NCBI RefSeq assembly: GCF_038502225.1
Contig: NC_091311.1
Coordinates: 29,500,389-29,564,388 of the forward strand
Reading direction: 5' to 3'
Length of the DNA stretch: 64,000 nucleotides
From: Cherax quadricarinatus
Lineage: Eukaryota > Arthropoda > Malacostraca > Decapoda > Parastacidae
Below are positions 1 to 9,862 of this stretch, one piece after another. How positions within the stretch are numbered: position 1 is the first letter of the stretch; each line of letters starts with the position of its first letter. The notes under the pieces were generated by a model that worked only from the letters and a program-made list of their open reading frames with translations, ran no database searches and was not told where the DNA came from. The translations under genes were made by a program, and so were the position numbers.

Positions 1-256
1 TATAATATAGCACAACTCATCGAATGAAACTCAACTTTGAGATTACACAATAGAAGTGATAAAAAAAAATTTGATCAATTGATCTGTATTCATGTGATCT
101 ATGGATTCTGAGGAAGGAATATCTACAAAGAAAGAAGTGTTTAACAGAAAGGCAGATTCGATGCACTCAAATCTAGATTGTTAATTCTCAGAATTCGGAG
201 AGAACGTGAACACAAAAAAAAATTCTTGAACACTGATAAGTTGATACTGTAATTAT
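1..256. other. AT-rich sequence beyond the integrase stop; possible 3' side of an LTR element
   Basis: No gene is visible. On the minus strand this lies just downstream of the Ty3/gypsy integrase stop, so it could hold the end of pol and part of a 3' LTR. I cannot find a second LTR copy or a polypurine tract that would settle this. Confidence 0.25.
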
Positions 257-1340
257 TCATCTATACAGGTTATTTACATTTAACCCCAACTCTGCTAGGG
301 TGAGATTGATATATGCAGAATGGGTGTCATCTCTGGGAGGATCAAACTCTGTTGCACTGGCTAACTCATGCTGTATTTGAGGCAAATCTGAATTGGTAGT
401 TACAAATGATACTTGAGGATTTCTCAATACCTGTCGTGTACGTAGGGAATAACGACATTCAGGTTGATCGTCTGACTGAGTATCAGAGGTAGAGAGTACA
501 GGATCAGGAGGATTGTCAGAGTCAGTCACATTAGTCTGGGTTGGAACATCATTATCATCACATACTAACTTCATATGATCTAAATGCGATTCTTTATACT
601 GACCAGTACTAATTTCTCTAACCTTATACTTATTACCAGTGATATGTTCAACTACTCGATAAGGACCAACAAACTTTTGATCAAGCTTAGGCATTGCAGA
701 CGTTTTGTTAAAGTTGGTCAGTATAACTCTCGAACCTACTTTGATTTTGGATGGCTTTGCTCGAGTGTTTGCGACTCTTGTAAATTCTGCTGTTGATTTA
801 TGAAGTGTTTCACAGATTCTTCTAAAAACACTTTGAGCTAAGCTGGTACGAGTTGCTATGAAATCATCAGGGTTGTAATTTGGTTTCGGATTAGAATATA
901 GCAACTCATAAGGCAAACGTTTATCTACACCATACAATGCATAATGTGGAGTGTCACCTATAGAAACATTGTAAGCAGAATTTATAGCACACTGCACATC
1001 AGGTATAACTTCATCCCAAGTTTCACTGTTGGGATTGATAGTGGCTCTCAGGACATCAAGTACTTTCTTATTGGTTCGTTCCGCTAACCCATTGCTGGCA
1101 GGATGATGAGGAACAATGGTGGATTTAGAGATCTTGTACAAGGTGCACAAATTTTCAAGAATTTCATTACAGAATTCACCTCCATTATCTGTTACTAGGG
1201 ACTTAGGGGTGGTATGCCTGCAGATAATGCGTTCTTTAAACGCTTTAGCTACTGTCTCGGCAGTCTTATCTGCAATAGGAACTAACTCACAATATCTGGT
1301 GAAATGGTCTACCATAACACATAGATGTTTGTTGCCCTGG
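257..1340 (-). CDS. Ty3/gypsy-type retrotransposon integrase, 5'-truncated pol fragment
   Basis: This is the integrase core and C-terminal domain of a Ty3/gypsy-like Pol polyprotein; the intact enzyme would join retrotransposon cDNA to nuclear DNA. Numbering from an ATG at 1405, the catalytic triad is visible as D33 (VDHFTRY), D73 (VTDNGGEF) and E109 (NGLAERTNK), with 35 residues between D73 and E109, the classic D,D35E spacing. A GPY/F-type domain follows at about residues 240-285 ([17 protein letters not shown]). The tail to residue 382 is hydrophilic. About the first 22 residues before QGNKHLC are not integrase but the antisense of the neighbouring Src-like sequence, so the ATG is accidental and the true protein is cut at its 5' side. 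Protease, RT, RNase H and the integrase HHCC finger are absent. The frame is open throughout, which suggests a fairly recent copy. Confidence 0.85.
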
Positions 1341-1937
1341 AAAGAACATTTAGAAATTCTTAATGATACACAAGGGGATTGGTGGTTCGCAAGATCGAAA
1401 GCCATGAAACAAGATGGCTACATACCCTCAAATTACGTGGCTAAACTAAAAAGTATAGAAGCTGAACCGTGGTATTTTGGAAAAATAAAAAGAATAGAAG
1501 CAGAGAAGTTGTTATTACCCGAAAATGAACATGGCGCCTTTTTGATAAGGGATTTTGAGAGCAGAAGAAATGATTATTCATTATCTGTAAGAGATGGCGA
1601 CACAGTTAAACATTATCGGATATGGCAGCTAGACGAAGGAGGGTTCTTTATTGCTCATAGGACCACCTTCAGAACATTACAAGAACTTGTAGAACATTAT
1701 AGTAAAGATGCTGATGGCTTGTGTGTTAACCTCAGAAAGCCTTGTATCCAGATTGAAAAGCCAGTCACCGCTGGACTTTCACACAATACTCGAGACAAGT
1801 GGGAAATAGACAGATCATCTCTGAAGTTTGTTCGCAAATTAGGCCATGGACAATTTGAGAAAGTATGGGAAGCATCAACAGCCGACCTGTCTCTCTATGC
1901 TGCCTATCGTCAACTGACCCATAGTGCCTACGGGTGA
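1338..1937 (+). pseudogene. Src42A: Truncated Src42A-like tyrosine kinase retrocopy (half SH3, SH2, start of kinase)
   Basis: From about 1338 an open frame reads as a Src-family non-receptor tyrosine kinase. It has the end of SH3 ([27 protein letters not shown]), a full SH2 domain ([13 protein letters not shown] to CVNLRKPC) with the phosphotyrosine-binding arginine in AFLIRD, the SH2-kinase linker, and the first kinase strand with the glycine-rich loop (LGHGQF). Homology stops at VWE near 1880; unrelated residues lead to a stop at 1937. The SH2 is closest to the arthropod Src42A type as I remember it. No intron interrupts SH3-SH2-kinase, so I infer a processed retrocopy. Damage: the N-terminus and first half of SH3 are missing, almost the whole kinase is missing, the third loop glycine is Glu, FLIRD is followed by Phe where Ser is usual, and one Lys seems lost before LLLPENEH. 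The frame could be extended upstream to 1116, but that part is antisense to the integrase. It cannot be an active kinase. Confidence 0.8.
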
Positions 1938-2062
1938 GGGTGTTTGAAATCCTGCTATGGTCAGCAGCAATATGAATACAGTCAATGATTCACACAGACG
2001 GTTGGTAGTGAGTCATCTACTGGTACACTGGTAACTGGTTACTAGGAACTGGTACTACTACT

Positions 2063-2205
2063 GAGACCATACATAGTTTTAAGGCGAGGTATGATAAAGC
2101 TCATGGAGCAGAGAGAGAGAGGACCTAGTAGCAATCAGCGAAGAGGTGGGGCCAGGAGCTATGATTCGACCCCTGCAACCACAAATAGGTGAGTACAAAT
2201 AGGTG

Positions 2206-2206
<1 letters not shown>
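2063..2206 (+). mobile_element. LINE-A (CR1-like) 3' end fragment
   Basis: The sequence from CCATACATAG to GTGAGCAC matches the 3' end of LINE-A copies at 17745-17872 and 56535-56668. It covers the last codons of the RT protein, the short 3' UTR with GGGGCCAGGAGCT and CGACCCCTGCAACC, and the GGTGAGTAC terminus, here doubled. It runs directly into an AC tract. Confidence 0.8.
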
Positions 2207-2243
<37 letters not shown>

Positions 2244-2310
2244 CACACATACACACACACATGCCACACATACCACACACACATGCCAAACATGCCACAC
2301 ACACATTCCA
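2207..2310. repeat. (AC)n microsatellite with ACATGCC variants
   Basis: AC dinucleotides start at the LINE-A 3' end and degrade into repeated CACACATGCCACACATACC-like units. The LINE tail probably seeded this tract. Confidence 0.85.
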
Positions 2311-2373
2311 TACCTGTCCCCCCCACACCAGGCCTAGTGTCTAATCGACATGTGCCTAGGACAAAATGGTAAC

Positions 2374-2376
<3 letters not shown>

Positions 2377-2407
<31 letters not shown>

Positions 2408-2420
2408 GCGCGCGCGCACG
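2377..2420. repeat. Compound (AC)n(CG)n microsatellite
   Basis: About 25 bp of AC repeat passes into an alternating CGCGCG run. Both halves are alternating purine-pyrimidine and so are potential Z-DNA formers. Confidence 0.9.
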
Positions 2421-3203
2421 GCGCTGTTAATTTCGTTTTCTCCATCATGTAAATTCCGTTCATTTGAATCTCTCTTTCTTTGACACTTTCCTCCTCACCC
2501 CTCTTTGCTTCCTCCTCATTCCATCCAAAAAAAAAAAAAAATACTCGAGCGTTGACCGGATGCTGAGTGAAGAGAGAAAACATCTGCTGCTGAGCCAAAG
2601 GTTAAGAAAGGTAGAGACATTGTTGGTTTGTATCTCAGTGAGCTGAAGAAGAATCGAAATCTTTGTGCGGGGAAAACTCACTTAAGAAATTACTAAAAAT
2701 TTATCTGCCTTCCCCGCTCTTGAGAGTTGCAACTCTCTACTTGCAGCTTACAGTGGTTAAATTGCCTCCATGACAAAGTTTGCACGACAATAGATGCTTA
2801 CTCTTGTGTTAAATTACGCGCTCGCAAAATTCTTATAATCACCTCCTGCAACGGAGGAGTGGTAAAAGGGATCCATTTTTGGCTGTTAGCTCTACAGTAG
2901 CGTGGAAGAGCGTGCATCCGGCCTTTGTTGACGTGGTGGTGGTAATGGTGGTGGTGGTAATGGTGGTGATGAACGTAATGGTGGTGGCGGTGTTGGTGAT
3001 GTGGTGGTAGTAGTCTTGATGGTAGAGCTGACTCTGGTGGTGATATTGCTCGTGCTGGGTAATGCCTGAACTCTTACTGCTACTGCCTTTGCTGTTACAG
3101 CTAGTGTTGTTGCTGTTGTAACTGTAATACTTGTCCTCTGCTACTGCTGTTGAGGCTGCTGATAGTCTCCACCACATTAATTTACTTTAAGTCGCCTTCA
3201 CTG
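2421..3203. repeat. Low-complexity region with GGT/GAT trinucleotide tract
   Basis: There is an A-run at 2527-2540 and an imperfect GGTGGTGGTAAT-type trinucleotide tract at about 2935-3050, followed by CTGCTGTT-type triplets to about 3165. A 112-residue minus-strand reading frame here is low-complexity (Thr, Ile, Ser) and I do not count it as a gene. Confidence 0.6.
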
Positions 3204-3639
3204 TCACCATCCTTCCTTAAACACATCACAAAAGCATTTGACTCCACATCTCTGCACGAATACTTTCTTTCCTTGCAAGGTGATATCCATATCAACGAGC
3301 ATTAAATCAGAAACAAGACATTCACCTCCATAAACTAAATTTATTCCCTCTAATACCTCATTCGTGTATACTGTGCTCTGAATACGTAAGGAGACATTAC
3401 AGAAACCTCTGGTTTTCTCGTATATTTGTACGTCTCTAAGCACTTATTTTTTCGTTAGCACTTACACAAGTGTTGTTTGCTTCATATAATCTCTTCACTG
3501 TATTTAAAAATGTACACTGGTTTAAACAACGCTCACTGGCAGCGTTGCCTCTTCTCATGTTCTTGTTACTTTGTACAGAAATTCTAGGACCCATTTTGAG
3601 TTGGGCACAAAAACTGACATATGAGTTTCTTTATTACAA
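3204..3639. other. No recognisable gene
   Basis: A 79-residue minus-strand frame (3204-3443) has a non-repetitive composition (for example VFVQRCGVKCFCDVF) but no family that I recognise and no supporting context. It could be an old retroelement scrap. Confidence 0.3.
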
Positions 3640-3910
3640 ACTGCAGTCTGCCATCTTAATGGTAATAAAGTTAACTTATGGCAATGAGCTTGATCCCTTG
3701 GTCATTAGTAATCCTTTGTTTTTACTAAATGCACTTAACTCGAATAAGGAATCTGTTAACATGGTCATCGGAGAATCCATGTATAATAGGCTGCTGCAGT
3801 GCTCCTCCATTTTTATAAGCAGATTTGATCCGGGTGGAGAAGGGAAAAAAAGTGAAAATATAAAGGAAGTTAGAATGTACTGTGTGGGACGTGAAGTGAG
3901 AAAGCACTAG
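3640..3910 (+). repeat. Old dispersed repeat, related to 53180-53460
   Basis: CATCTTAATGGTAATAAAG and the sequence after it, including TTATGGCAATGAGCTTGATCCC, can be aligned by eye to CATCCTAATGGCAGTAAAC and TTATGACACTGATCCTGAATC at 53180. Similarity is patchy, as expected for an old interspersed element. The 146-residue frame at 3470-3910 overlaps this repeat and has no domain that I recognise. Confidence 0.4.
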
Positions 3911-4934
3911 TTTAGCTTGCCCAAGACCTGAAAAAAATCATATAAAATCCTTTGGGTAAGATGTACCACTTGATGTGGTACCTGCCGGGATATTACGTAG
4001 CCAACCGTATTTTGATACCATCCATTTTCAGTGGGTGGTACCTTTTGGGGTTGAGTTCAGCCAATAATACCTCTCGGGATCTCGTCCAACGAACATTACT
4101 TTTAAATCGTAGAATATGTGGAACTCGTCGTATTCTGTACACGTCAAGTAGTCTTGGAAGCCACCGAGAAAAACACATAGACCCACCTCCTGTCGTTATA
4201 GGTGGTGACAGGGAACTGGAGAGGAACAGCTACCAGACACACCAAGGACAGCGTAATGAGACGTTCACCACACACAGACACACACACACACACACACACA
4301 CACCAACTCTAGCTAATGAACTGTGTAATGGGCAGTTTATACAGCAGAGTGCAGACGACCAAGAAATGCCCGGTAATTGTTTTTATCCCATCCCTGGGTG
4401 GAGTGGGAGGCATGTTCAGGTTATTTAGTCCTTTGCTGCTAGTTTGTGTGTATTTACGTTCCTATGTTCTGTCTGTATGTTTCTCTATAATGAAGAATGA
4501 AAGTTACAGTATCGTAGCACGAACAGTTTACTGTTAGTTTGTAATTTGTAGAGGAATTTTTTTGACTGGGTTTGTTCTGAATCAGGTCTTGACTTGAAAA
4601 TGATTCATGATGGACCGAAGTTTTGACTGAAAATTCATCTCGGCATTGCTGGTCAATAATTATCTGGCTGCTTTATTTACACGAGGAACAAGAAAAGCGA
4701 GCGGTGCTCTGTATTGTGTTGAGTAGCGTAAAAGCATAACCCAAAAAACAGAAATTGGGCCCTGAAAGAAGGATCAAGATTGCATTTAGGTATACATTTA
4801 TAATTTAAATTTGATCTTTTGCTAGCAGATTTTGAATATTTACTTATAATTTCTGGTATCTTAATTCACTAATACGATACATTGACGTAAAAGTTATTGT
4901 ACCTTCTCTGTATTCTTCATTAAGTGAACAATCT
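3911..4934. other. No gene seen; one AC microsatellite at about 4271-4303
   Basis: The stretch is mixed AT-rich sequence with a perfect AC tract near 4275. Frames of 60-158 residues are present by chance and partly encode the AC tract. Confidence 0.5.
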
Positions 4935-5170
4935 TATTATTGGGTTCATGGGGAGTGTTAAACCCTAAGGAATCATTTAGCTTATAGGAAATGAGAAACA
5001 ATCAGGTTCAATCCAAGGAAAAAGAGGTTAAGTTCAGTGTCTTGAGTCAAGACCCACTCACCGACTTCAAGGAACCTCCCTGGAGTGAAAGTTCCTTGAA
5101 GTCGGTGAGAGCACAGTCTTTTAATTCATGTTAAGCGCTAAACCCATGAGTCATTCAGCGCGGTGAGAGC
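4935..5170 (+). repeat. SINE-like repeat D with a 19-bp hairpin
   Basis: The block carries GGGTTCATGGGGAGTGTTAAACCC, GGTTCAATCC, and a perfect inverted repeat: CTCACCGACTTCAAGGAAC (5057-5075) and its complement (5091-5109) around a 15-nt loop. Related blocks with GGGGTCATACAGC, CCAATTCCTT and CCTCCCTTGA-type motifs occur at 31113-31290, 45950-46020, 55180-55330 and 60440-60565. I treat them as one old short-repeat family; its class is uncertain. Confidence 0.5.
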
Positions 5171-6355
5171 ACAATATCAAAGAAAGTGACCATAAGACTT
5201 ACCACGTGCTTTGCATCGTCTGTGTACAGCATGTCAAACTACCAAAAGTACTTGTAATCAAGTGTAAACCTGTCTTCTGCAACACCGATCAGTGGTTTTT
5301 TATTGCAAGTTGCTCCGTAGATGTACTTAACTATGTTCAAGTTTTCATAAGTTTCTAGTGTCATCCATCTTAATTTATGCTGCGGGATTTGAAAAAAACT
5401 CAAAACCAGTCACAAAATAATCATAAGCTCAACTATATTATTTCCATCGTGATTTACATCTAAGTTTGGTATAAATTTTACCCTACTCCAGAATCATCAC
5501 AACGTGACCCAACTACCACAGTCATAATTTCCTTTCATATTTAAAAACCAGAAGAAATATATCTCATTAATGATCATCCAAAGCCGCCTTAAAGGAGGTG
5601 TGAGAGAGGGGTTGCATCTGCACTCTCAGAGAAACACAGTAGGGAGTGAAGGAGACACCCAAATCCCCCCTTGCAGAACCCCAGTTGACTATTAAGAATG
5701 CTCAGCCTTGCCTTGGCGTTATCTCCTGGTACTCAGAACCTGAAGAGACAGCCGATGCATTATCCAAAGGCGGAGTGCTCCTTGCATAACTCAAGGAGGA
5801 GAAAGAGGAGGAGGAGGAGAATAACTGAAGAAAATGAAGGAGTTGAAAGATCAGGAAGAAGAGAAGGAAGAGCAAAAACTAGAAGAGTAAGACGGTAAGG
5901 AGAACGAAGAATGAGAAAAAGGATTAAGATGAGATGGGAAGGAGTAAAATAGGAGGGGGCAAGAGAAGGATTAATTAAAAGGAGTGGATAATTAGGGAAA
6001 GCCAATCAGAAGAATCATTCTCGAGTTAGTGCATGGTAACTCAATTCCTAATACGTTTAAAAATAATAAATTTGATGCCACACAGTAGAAAAAAAACTGA
6101 ACCTTTCTTAGGGTTAGTGACATCTGATTTGTAAGTGTGAAGCCGTTCAGAAACTCCATTCTCAATTTATCCCAAGGAAGAAGGTGCTGCATACTTTTTT
6201 AATTTGCAACCTTGCACCTGCACAGTCCAAACACAGTCTGAATACTTCCATTAAATAGGATACACCAGCGTTGAAAGTTTGAACCTTAGCAAAGAAGGTA
6301 TTCTCAAGATATCTCACGGAAACCAATATTTGCTTTTGCAACTATTGCAGGAATA
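5171..6355. other. No gene seen; purine-rich GGA tract at 5790-5965
   Basis: Mostly unique-looking AT-rich DNA. The GAGGAGGAGAAAGAGGAGG-type segment produces Arg/Lys/Glu-rich frames on one strand and Leu/Ser/Pro-rich frames on the other, typical of purine-rich DNA and not of genes. Confidence 0.5.
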
Positions 6356-6480
6356 AAAATGGCAGAAGCAGCAGCAGCAACAACAACAATAGCGATAACA
6401 ACAGCAGCCGTAGCATCGACAAGAGCAACAGCATGAACACTACCAGAAGCAAAAGCAACAGCAACAAGAGCAAGTCTGAA
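6356..6480. repeat. Imperfect AGC/AAC trinucleotide tract
   Basis: AGCAGCAGCAGCAACAACAAC-like triplets continue for about 120 bp. Overlapping frames on both strands are artefacts of this composition. Confidence 0.7.
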
Positions 6481-6904
6481 AAGGGTGCGTGTGGACACTG
6501 GAGGAGTACGCTGCCTGCAAAAGTACCGAACCATCCACAGAACTGCACAGCTCCCCGCAGAAGGCTTGAGCTGCCTGCAGGAAGGCTGGGCCCAACCGCA
6601 AAAGAGGGCAAAGCAGCTCGCAGGAGAACAAATCGCCCCTAGGAGAGACAGGTCGACCTCAGGAGCGCTGACCGCCGGCATCAGCAGCAACAAGAGCCTC
6701 ACTCATCTCCACGGGTGTTCTCAGGAATATAATCCGGGTGTCCAGCGCCTCCTGGGTTTACAGTCATCTTCCAGTCAGCAGGTTGTCGATGGGCGAGATA
6801 ACAGGACTCTTTATGACAGTCTCTAGCGGGTCAGGACGAGGGCGTGCGGCGCTGAATATTTATGAGCGCTCTTTATTATGCTTAATAGACCGATTGGGGT
6901 GTTT
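6481..6904. other. GC-richer unique segment without an evident gene
   Basis: The segment is non-repetitive and more GC-rich than its surroundings. It contains CTGCCTGCA/GAAGGCT-like partial repeats at 6510-6600, and an AT-rich motif cluster (AATATTTATGAGCGC, CTTTATTATGCTTAAT) at 6855-6890 resembling homeodomain-type sites. No coding potential is convincing. Confidence 0.35.
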
Positions 6905-7335
6905 TTTTTTTTCGAAAGAGAAGGGGGGAGGGAAGAAGCACGTACGAAGGAGGAAGGGAGAGAGGGAGGGGGTAGTGATGTAGCACGTACGTGAGAGGGA
7001 GGCAGAGTGAGAGAGGAGGAAGGGGTTGTGATGTAATACATACGAGGGAAGGAGGAAGGGGGTTGTGATGTAGCACGTACGTGAGAGGGAGGTGAGAGAG
7101 AGAGGTTGTTGGGGTTATGGTATGTACTTGGGAAGGGGGGATGGAGAGAGAGGGAGGGGGTGGTGATATAGAAGGTACATGGGAGGAGGAAGAGAGGAAG
7201 GGATTATAATGAAATACATGCAACGGAGAGAGAAAGATGTAGCACGTACGAAGAGGGGGGGGAGAGAGATACACAGGCAGACAGACAGACAGTCAGAGCG
7301 AGAGCAGAGAGCAGAGCAGAGCTGTAATGTCACAA
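6905..7335. repeat. Purine-rich imperfect tandem repeat with GATGTAGCACGTACG core
   Basis: GATGTAGCACGTACG(T)GAG-AGGGAGG or close variants recur at about 6976, 7029, 7066 and 7237 in a GGGAGGAAGG background. Spacing is irregular (about 40-90 bp). It ends in (CAGA)n and GAGCAGA repeats at 7273-7322. Pro/Ser/Leu-rich minus-strand frames here are artefacts. Confidence 0.6.
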
Positions 7336-7857
7336 GAGAGAGCGGGTCTCCACAAATTAATTAGTGTTATATTATTAATATACAATTTGTATTTATGTGG
7401 AGTTACGTTGGTATAATGATTGAAAATGACGACATTAAACATTGCCGATAAACAGGGAACTCATCCAAGTTAAAATATTGAGTAAACATATTATGGTAAA
7501 TAATTATTTTCCATTTACAAGAAAAATATTGTAAAATAAATCTCTCTATGCAGATTATTTGACTGAATTGGGTTTTAGCAACCAGTAAAGTCTAACCTGT
7601 GCTTGAGTATTTGATATGGGTAAGTATCCTAACACCTGTTGACCCTGTACACATAACAGTAAATTGATATTAAGGAGTTAGTCGCATCCTGGACATAGTC
7701 TTCTGTGGACATAAACTTGGCATTCTTGGGTTAGTCTCAGTTTGAAACACAAGGGTTAATATTTCGAAATATAATCTTTCTATAGAGGTAAACCACAACA
7801 TTGGACAAGTTCAGTTTTATATTAGGGAAAGGGAAATAAAATCGCCGTTAGATATAC
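7336..7857. other. No gene or clear repeat seen
   Basis: AT-rich sequence without an extended reading frame or a tandem pattern that I can recognise. Confidence 0.5.
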
Positions 7858-8102
7858 ACAAGCCTCCCATCAAGCATTAGGGGAATTGCCAATAAACCCC
7901 TGGCTGCCTCCAAGAGAGAGCTGGACAGATACCTAAAGTCAGTGCCGGATCAGCCGGGCTGTGGCTCGTACGTCGGACTGCGTGCGGCCAGCAGTAACAG
8001 CCTAGTTGATCAGGCCCTGATCCATCGGGAGGCCTGGTCGTGGACCGGGCCGCGGGGGCGTTGATCCCCGGAATAACCTCCAGGTAACCTCCAGGTAACC
8101 CA
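7858..8102 (+). mobile_element. LINE-B 3' end, 5'-truncated solo copy
   Basis: From AGCCTCCCATCAAGCATTAG to the end this is nearly identical to the LINE-B 3' region at 11935-12168 and 52755-52990. It encodes the last RT residues (ANKPLAA, LDRYLKSVPDQPGCG) and the 3' UTR (GGGCCGCGGGGGCGTTGATC), and ends in two ACCTCCAGGTA units. High identity implies recent insertion. Confidence 0.85.
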
Positions 8103-8486
8103 TCCAAAGATACTTACAATTTAATGTACCCACTGAGGATTAACTATTACATCACCAGCTCTGGACATTGATATATGTCTGATATTAAAAAGTAGAACGA
8201 CGAAATTTAGAAGAAGATTTGGTATTTAGAATAGAAAAGATGAGATCTTGCGGAGGGTCGTAACTGGTTTATTGTGTGCCTCGTTTCCTACCTGTGGACG
8301 TTAGAGCAAGAACAGTGAAACACTGGACCAGACAATAAAATTCGCATTTAATTCACAGAACTTTAAAACTTCGTCAGTAGGGATTTAATGTTCAAAGATT
8401 AATCCTTATAAATTTGGCAAGCTCGGACTCACACTGAAGAGTGGTTATGGGAACTCAACCTAATGGTACGGAAGGACAGCAGGACT
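8103..8486. other. No gene seen
   Basis: AT-rich sequence between the solo LINE-B tail and the inverted-repeat SINE, with no motif that I recognise. Confidence 0.45.
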
Positions 8487-8960
8487 AACCATACCACGGG
8501 CGGGATTTGAACCCGCGGTCAGAGAGTCTCAAAACTCCAGACCGTCGCGTTAGCCACTAGACCAGCTAGCCACAACAAGATTCGTCCAACTAGGTATATT
8601 TCTACACCACAAGAAGGTTAGCATAGGCACCATTGTGACCACAAATGCAAGTTTTTACAGACGAATCTCCAGCTAGCGTGGCCGTGACGCACTCTAGCTC
8701 AAGTCCCCTCACTGCCGTCAACATGACTCACGGCCACGCTAGTTGGAGATTCGTCTGTAAAAACTTGCATTTGTGGTCACAGTGGTGCCTATGCTAACCT
8801 TCCTTTGGTGTAGAAATATACCTAGTTGGACGAAATTTATTGTGGCTAGCTGGTCTAGTGGCTAACGCGACGGTCTGGAGTTTTGAGACTCTGACCGCGG
8901 GTTCAAATCCCGCCCGTGGTATGGTTTGTTTGCAATCGTGTCATTACGATTTCGTGAGTC
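8487..8960 (+). mobile_element. tRNA-like SINE arranged as a ~200-bp inverted repeat
   Basis: The left arm (8487-8687) and right arm (8728-8926) are reverse complements with only a few mismatches and small indels, around a 40-nt centre. Each arm ends with a tRNA-like head: an A-box-like TGGTCTAGTGGCTAACGC and a B-box-like GGGTTCAAATCCCGC, pointing right in the right arm and left in the left arm. The tail at 8927-8958 (GTTTGCAATCGTGTCATTAC, then GATTTCGTGAGTCA) recurs next to the hairpin at 21878-21912 and, diverged, at 59680-59712. Pol III box resemblance suggests a tRNA-derived SINE. It is not a functional tRNA because the acceptor and anticodon stems do not fold well. Confidence 0.75.
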
Positions 8961-8963
8961 AGC

Positions 8964-9203
8964 AGGACTACCTGGACTAGGGAGGATATATGATAACAAT
9001 ATACAAAATACTGAGAAAAATTAACAAAGTGAATAGGGACAGAATATTTCAGAGATTGGAAACAAAAACACGAGGCCATGGCAGGAAGCTGAAAACTCCG
9101 ATGAGTCATAGGGATGTTAGGAAGAATTTCTTCAGCATTAGAGTAGTCAGGAAGTGTATTGAACTGGAGAGCGAAGTGGTAGAGGCAAGATTTATACATA
9201 GCT
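8964..9203 (+). mobile_element. LINE-A (CR1-like), 5' part, split by the LINE-B insertion
   Basis: It encodes the LINE-A C-terminal region (MITIYKILRKINKVNRDRIF, then a HRDVRKNFFSIRVV segment), matching the RT protein at 16838-17806. Homology stops at ACATAGCT and resumes at 12169 with ATAGCTTTAATTAAGAAGAG. The 6-bp ATAGCT is present on both sides (9198-9203 and 12169-12174), as expected for a target-site duplication. Confidence 0.8.
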
Positions 9204-9862
9204 CTGTTCCACAAGGCTCAGTACTCGCCCCCATCTTATTCCTTATCCTCATATCAGACATAAACAGAGATATACGCCACAGCACCGTATCATCCTTTGC
9301 GGGTGATACTAGGATCTGCATGAGGCTGTCATCTGCTGAGGACGCGGTTAATCTCCAAGAAGATATAAACAAAGTTTTCCAGTGGGCAACGGTTAACAAT
9401 ATGAAGTTCAATAAGGAAAAATTCCAACTACTCCGTTATGGAAAACTGGAGGAGATAATAACTAGAACAGAGTATACTACTGACTCCGGCCATACAATAG
9501 AGCAGAAAACTAATGTAAGGGACCTGGGAGTAGTAATGTCTGAGGATCTCACTTTCAAGGATCACAACAGTGCCACGATCGCACGTGCAAAGAAAATGAT
9601 AGGATGGATAATGAGAACTTTCAAAACGAGAGATGCCAAGCCCATGATGATCCTTTTCAAATCACTTGTTCACTCTAGGCTGGAATACTACTGTACATTA
9701 ACATCTCCATTCAAAGCAGGTGAAATCGCAGATCTAGAGAGTGTACAGAGATCCTTTACTGCACATATAAGTTCTGTCAAGCACCTTAACTACTGGGAAC
9801 GCTTGGAAGCACTTGACTTGTACTCGTTGGAACGCAGGAGGGAGAGATATATCATAATCTAA
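8990..9862 (+). pseudogene. Fortuitous 290-aa LINE-A/LINE-B fusion reading frame
   Basis: The first ~70 residues are the C-terminal end of LINE-A. From about residue 71 (SSVPQGSVLAPILFLILISD) the frame is LINE-B reverse transcriptase. The fusion arises because LINE-B1 inserted in frame into LINE-A. The catalytic FADD box is FAGD here, losing one metal-binding Asp, and the frame ends at 9862 where related copies continue with YTWKILEG. It is therefore a dead chimera and not a designed fusion protein. Confidence 0.8.

Noticed and set aside
1116..1337. Upstream extension of the Src-like frame by ~74 residues
   Set aside because: This segment is the exact antisense of the integrase core with its D,D35E motif, so it cannot be kinase sequence.
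3470..3910. 146-residue plus-strand frame with a hydrophobic N-terminal half, possible membrane protein
   Set aside because: No family recognised; the 3' half overlaps a dispersed repeat and no splice or promoter context is evident.
8830..8926. Functional tRNA gene on the plus strand
   Set aside because: A- and B-box-like sequences are present, but the acceptor and anticodon stems do not pair well, and the sequence is part of a foldback SINE.
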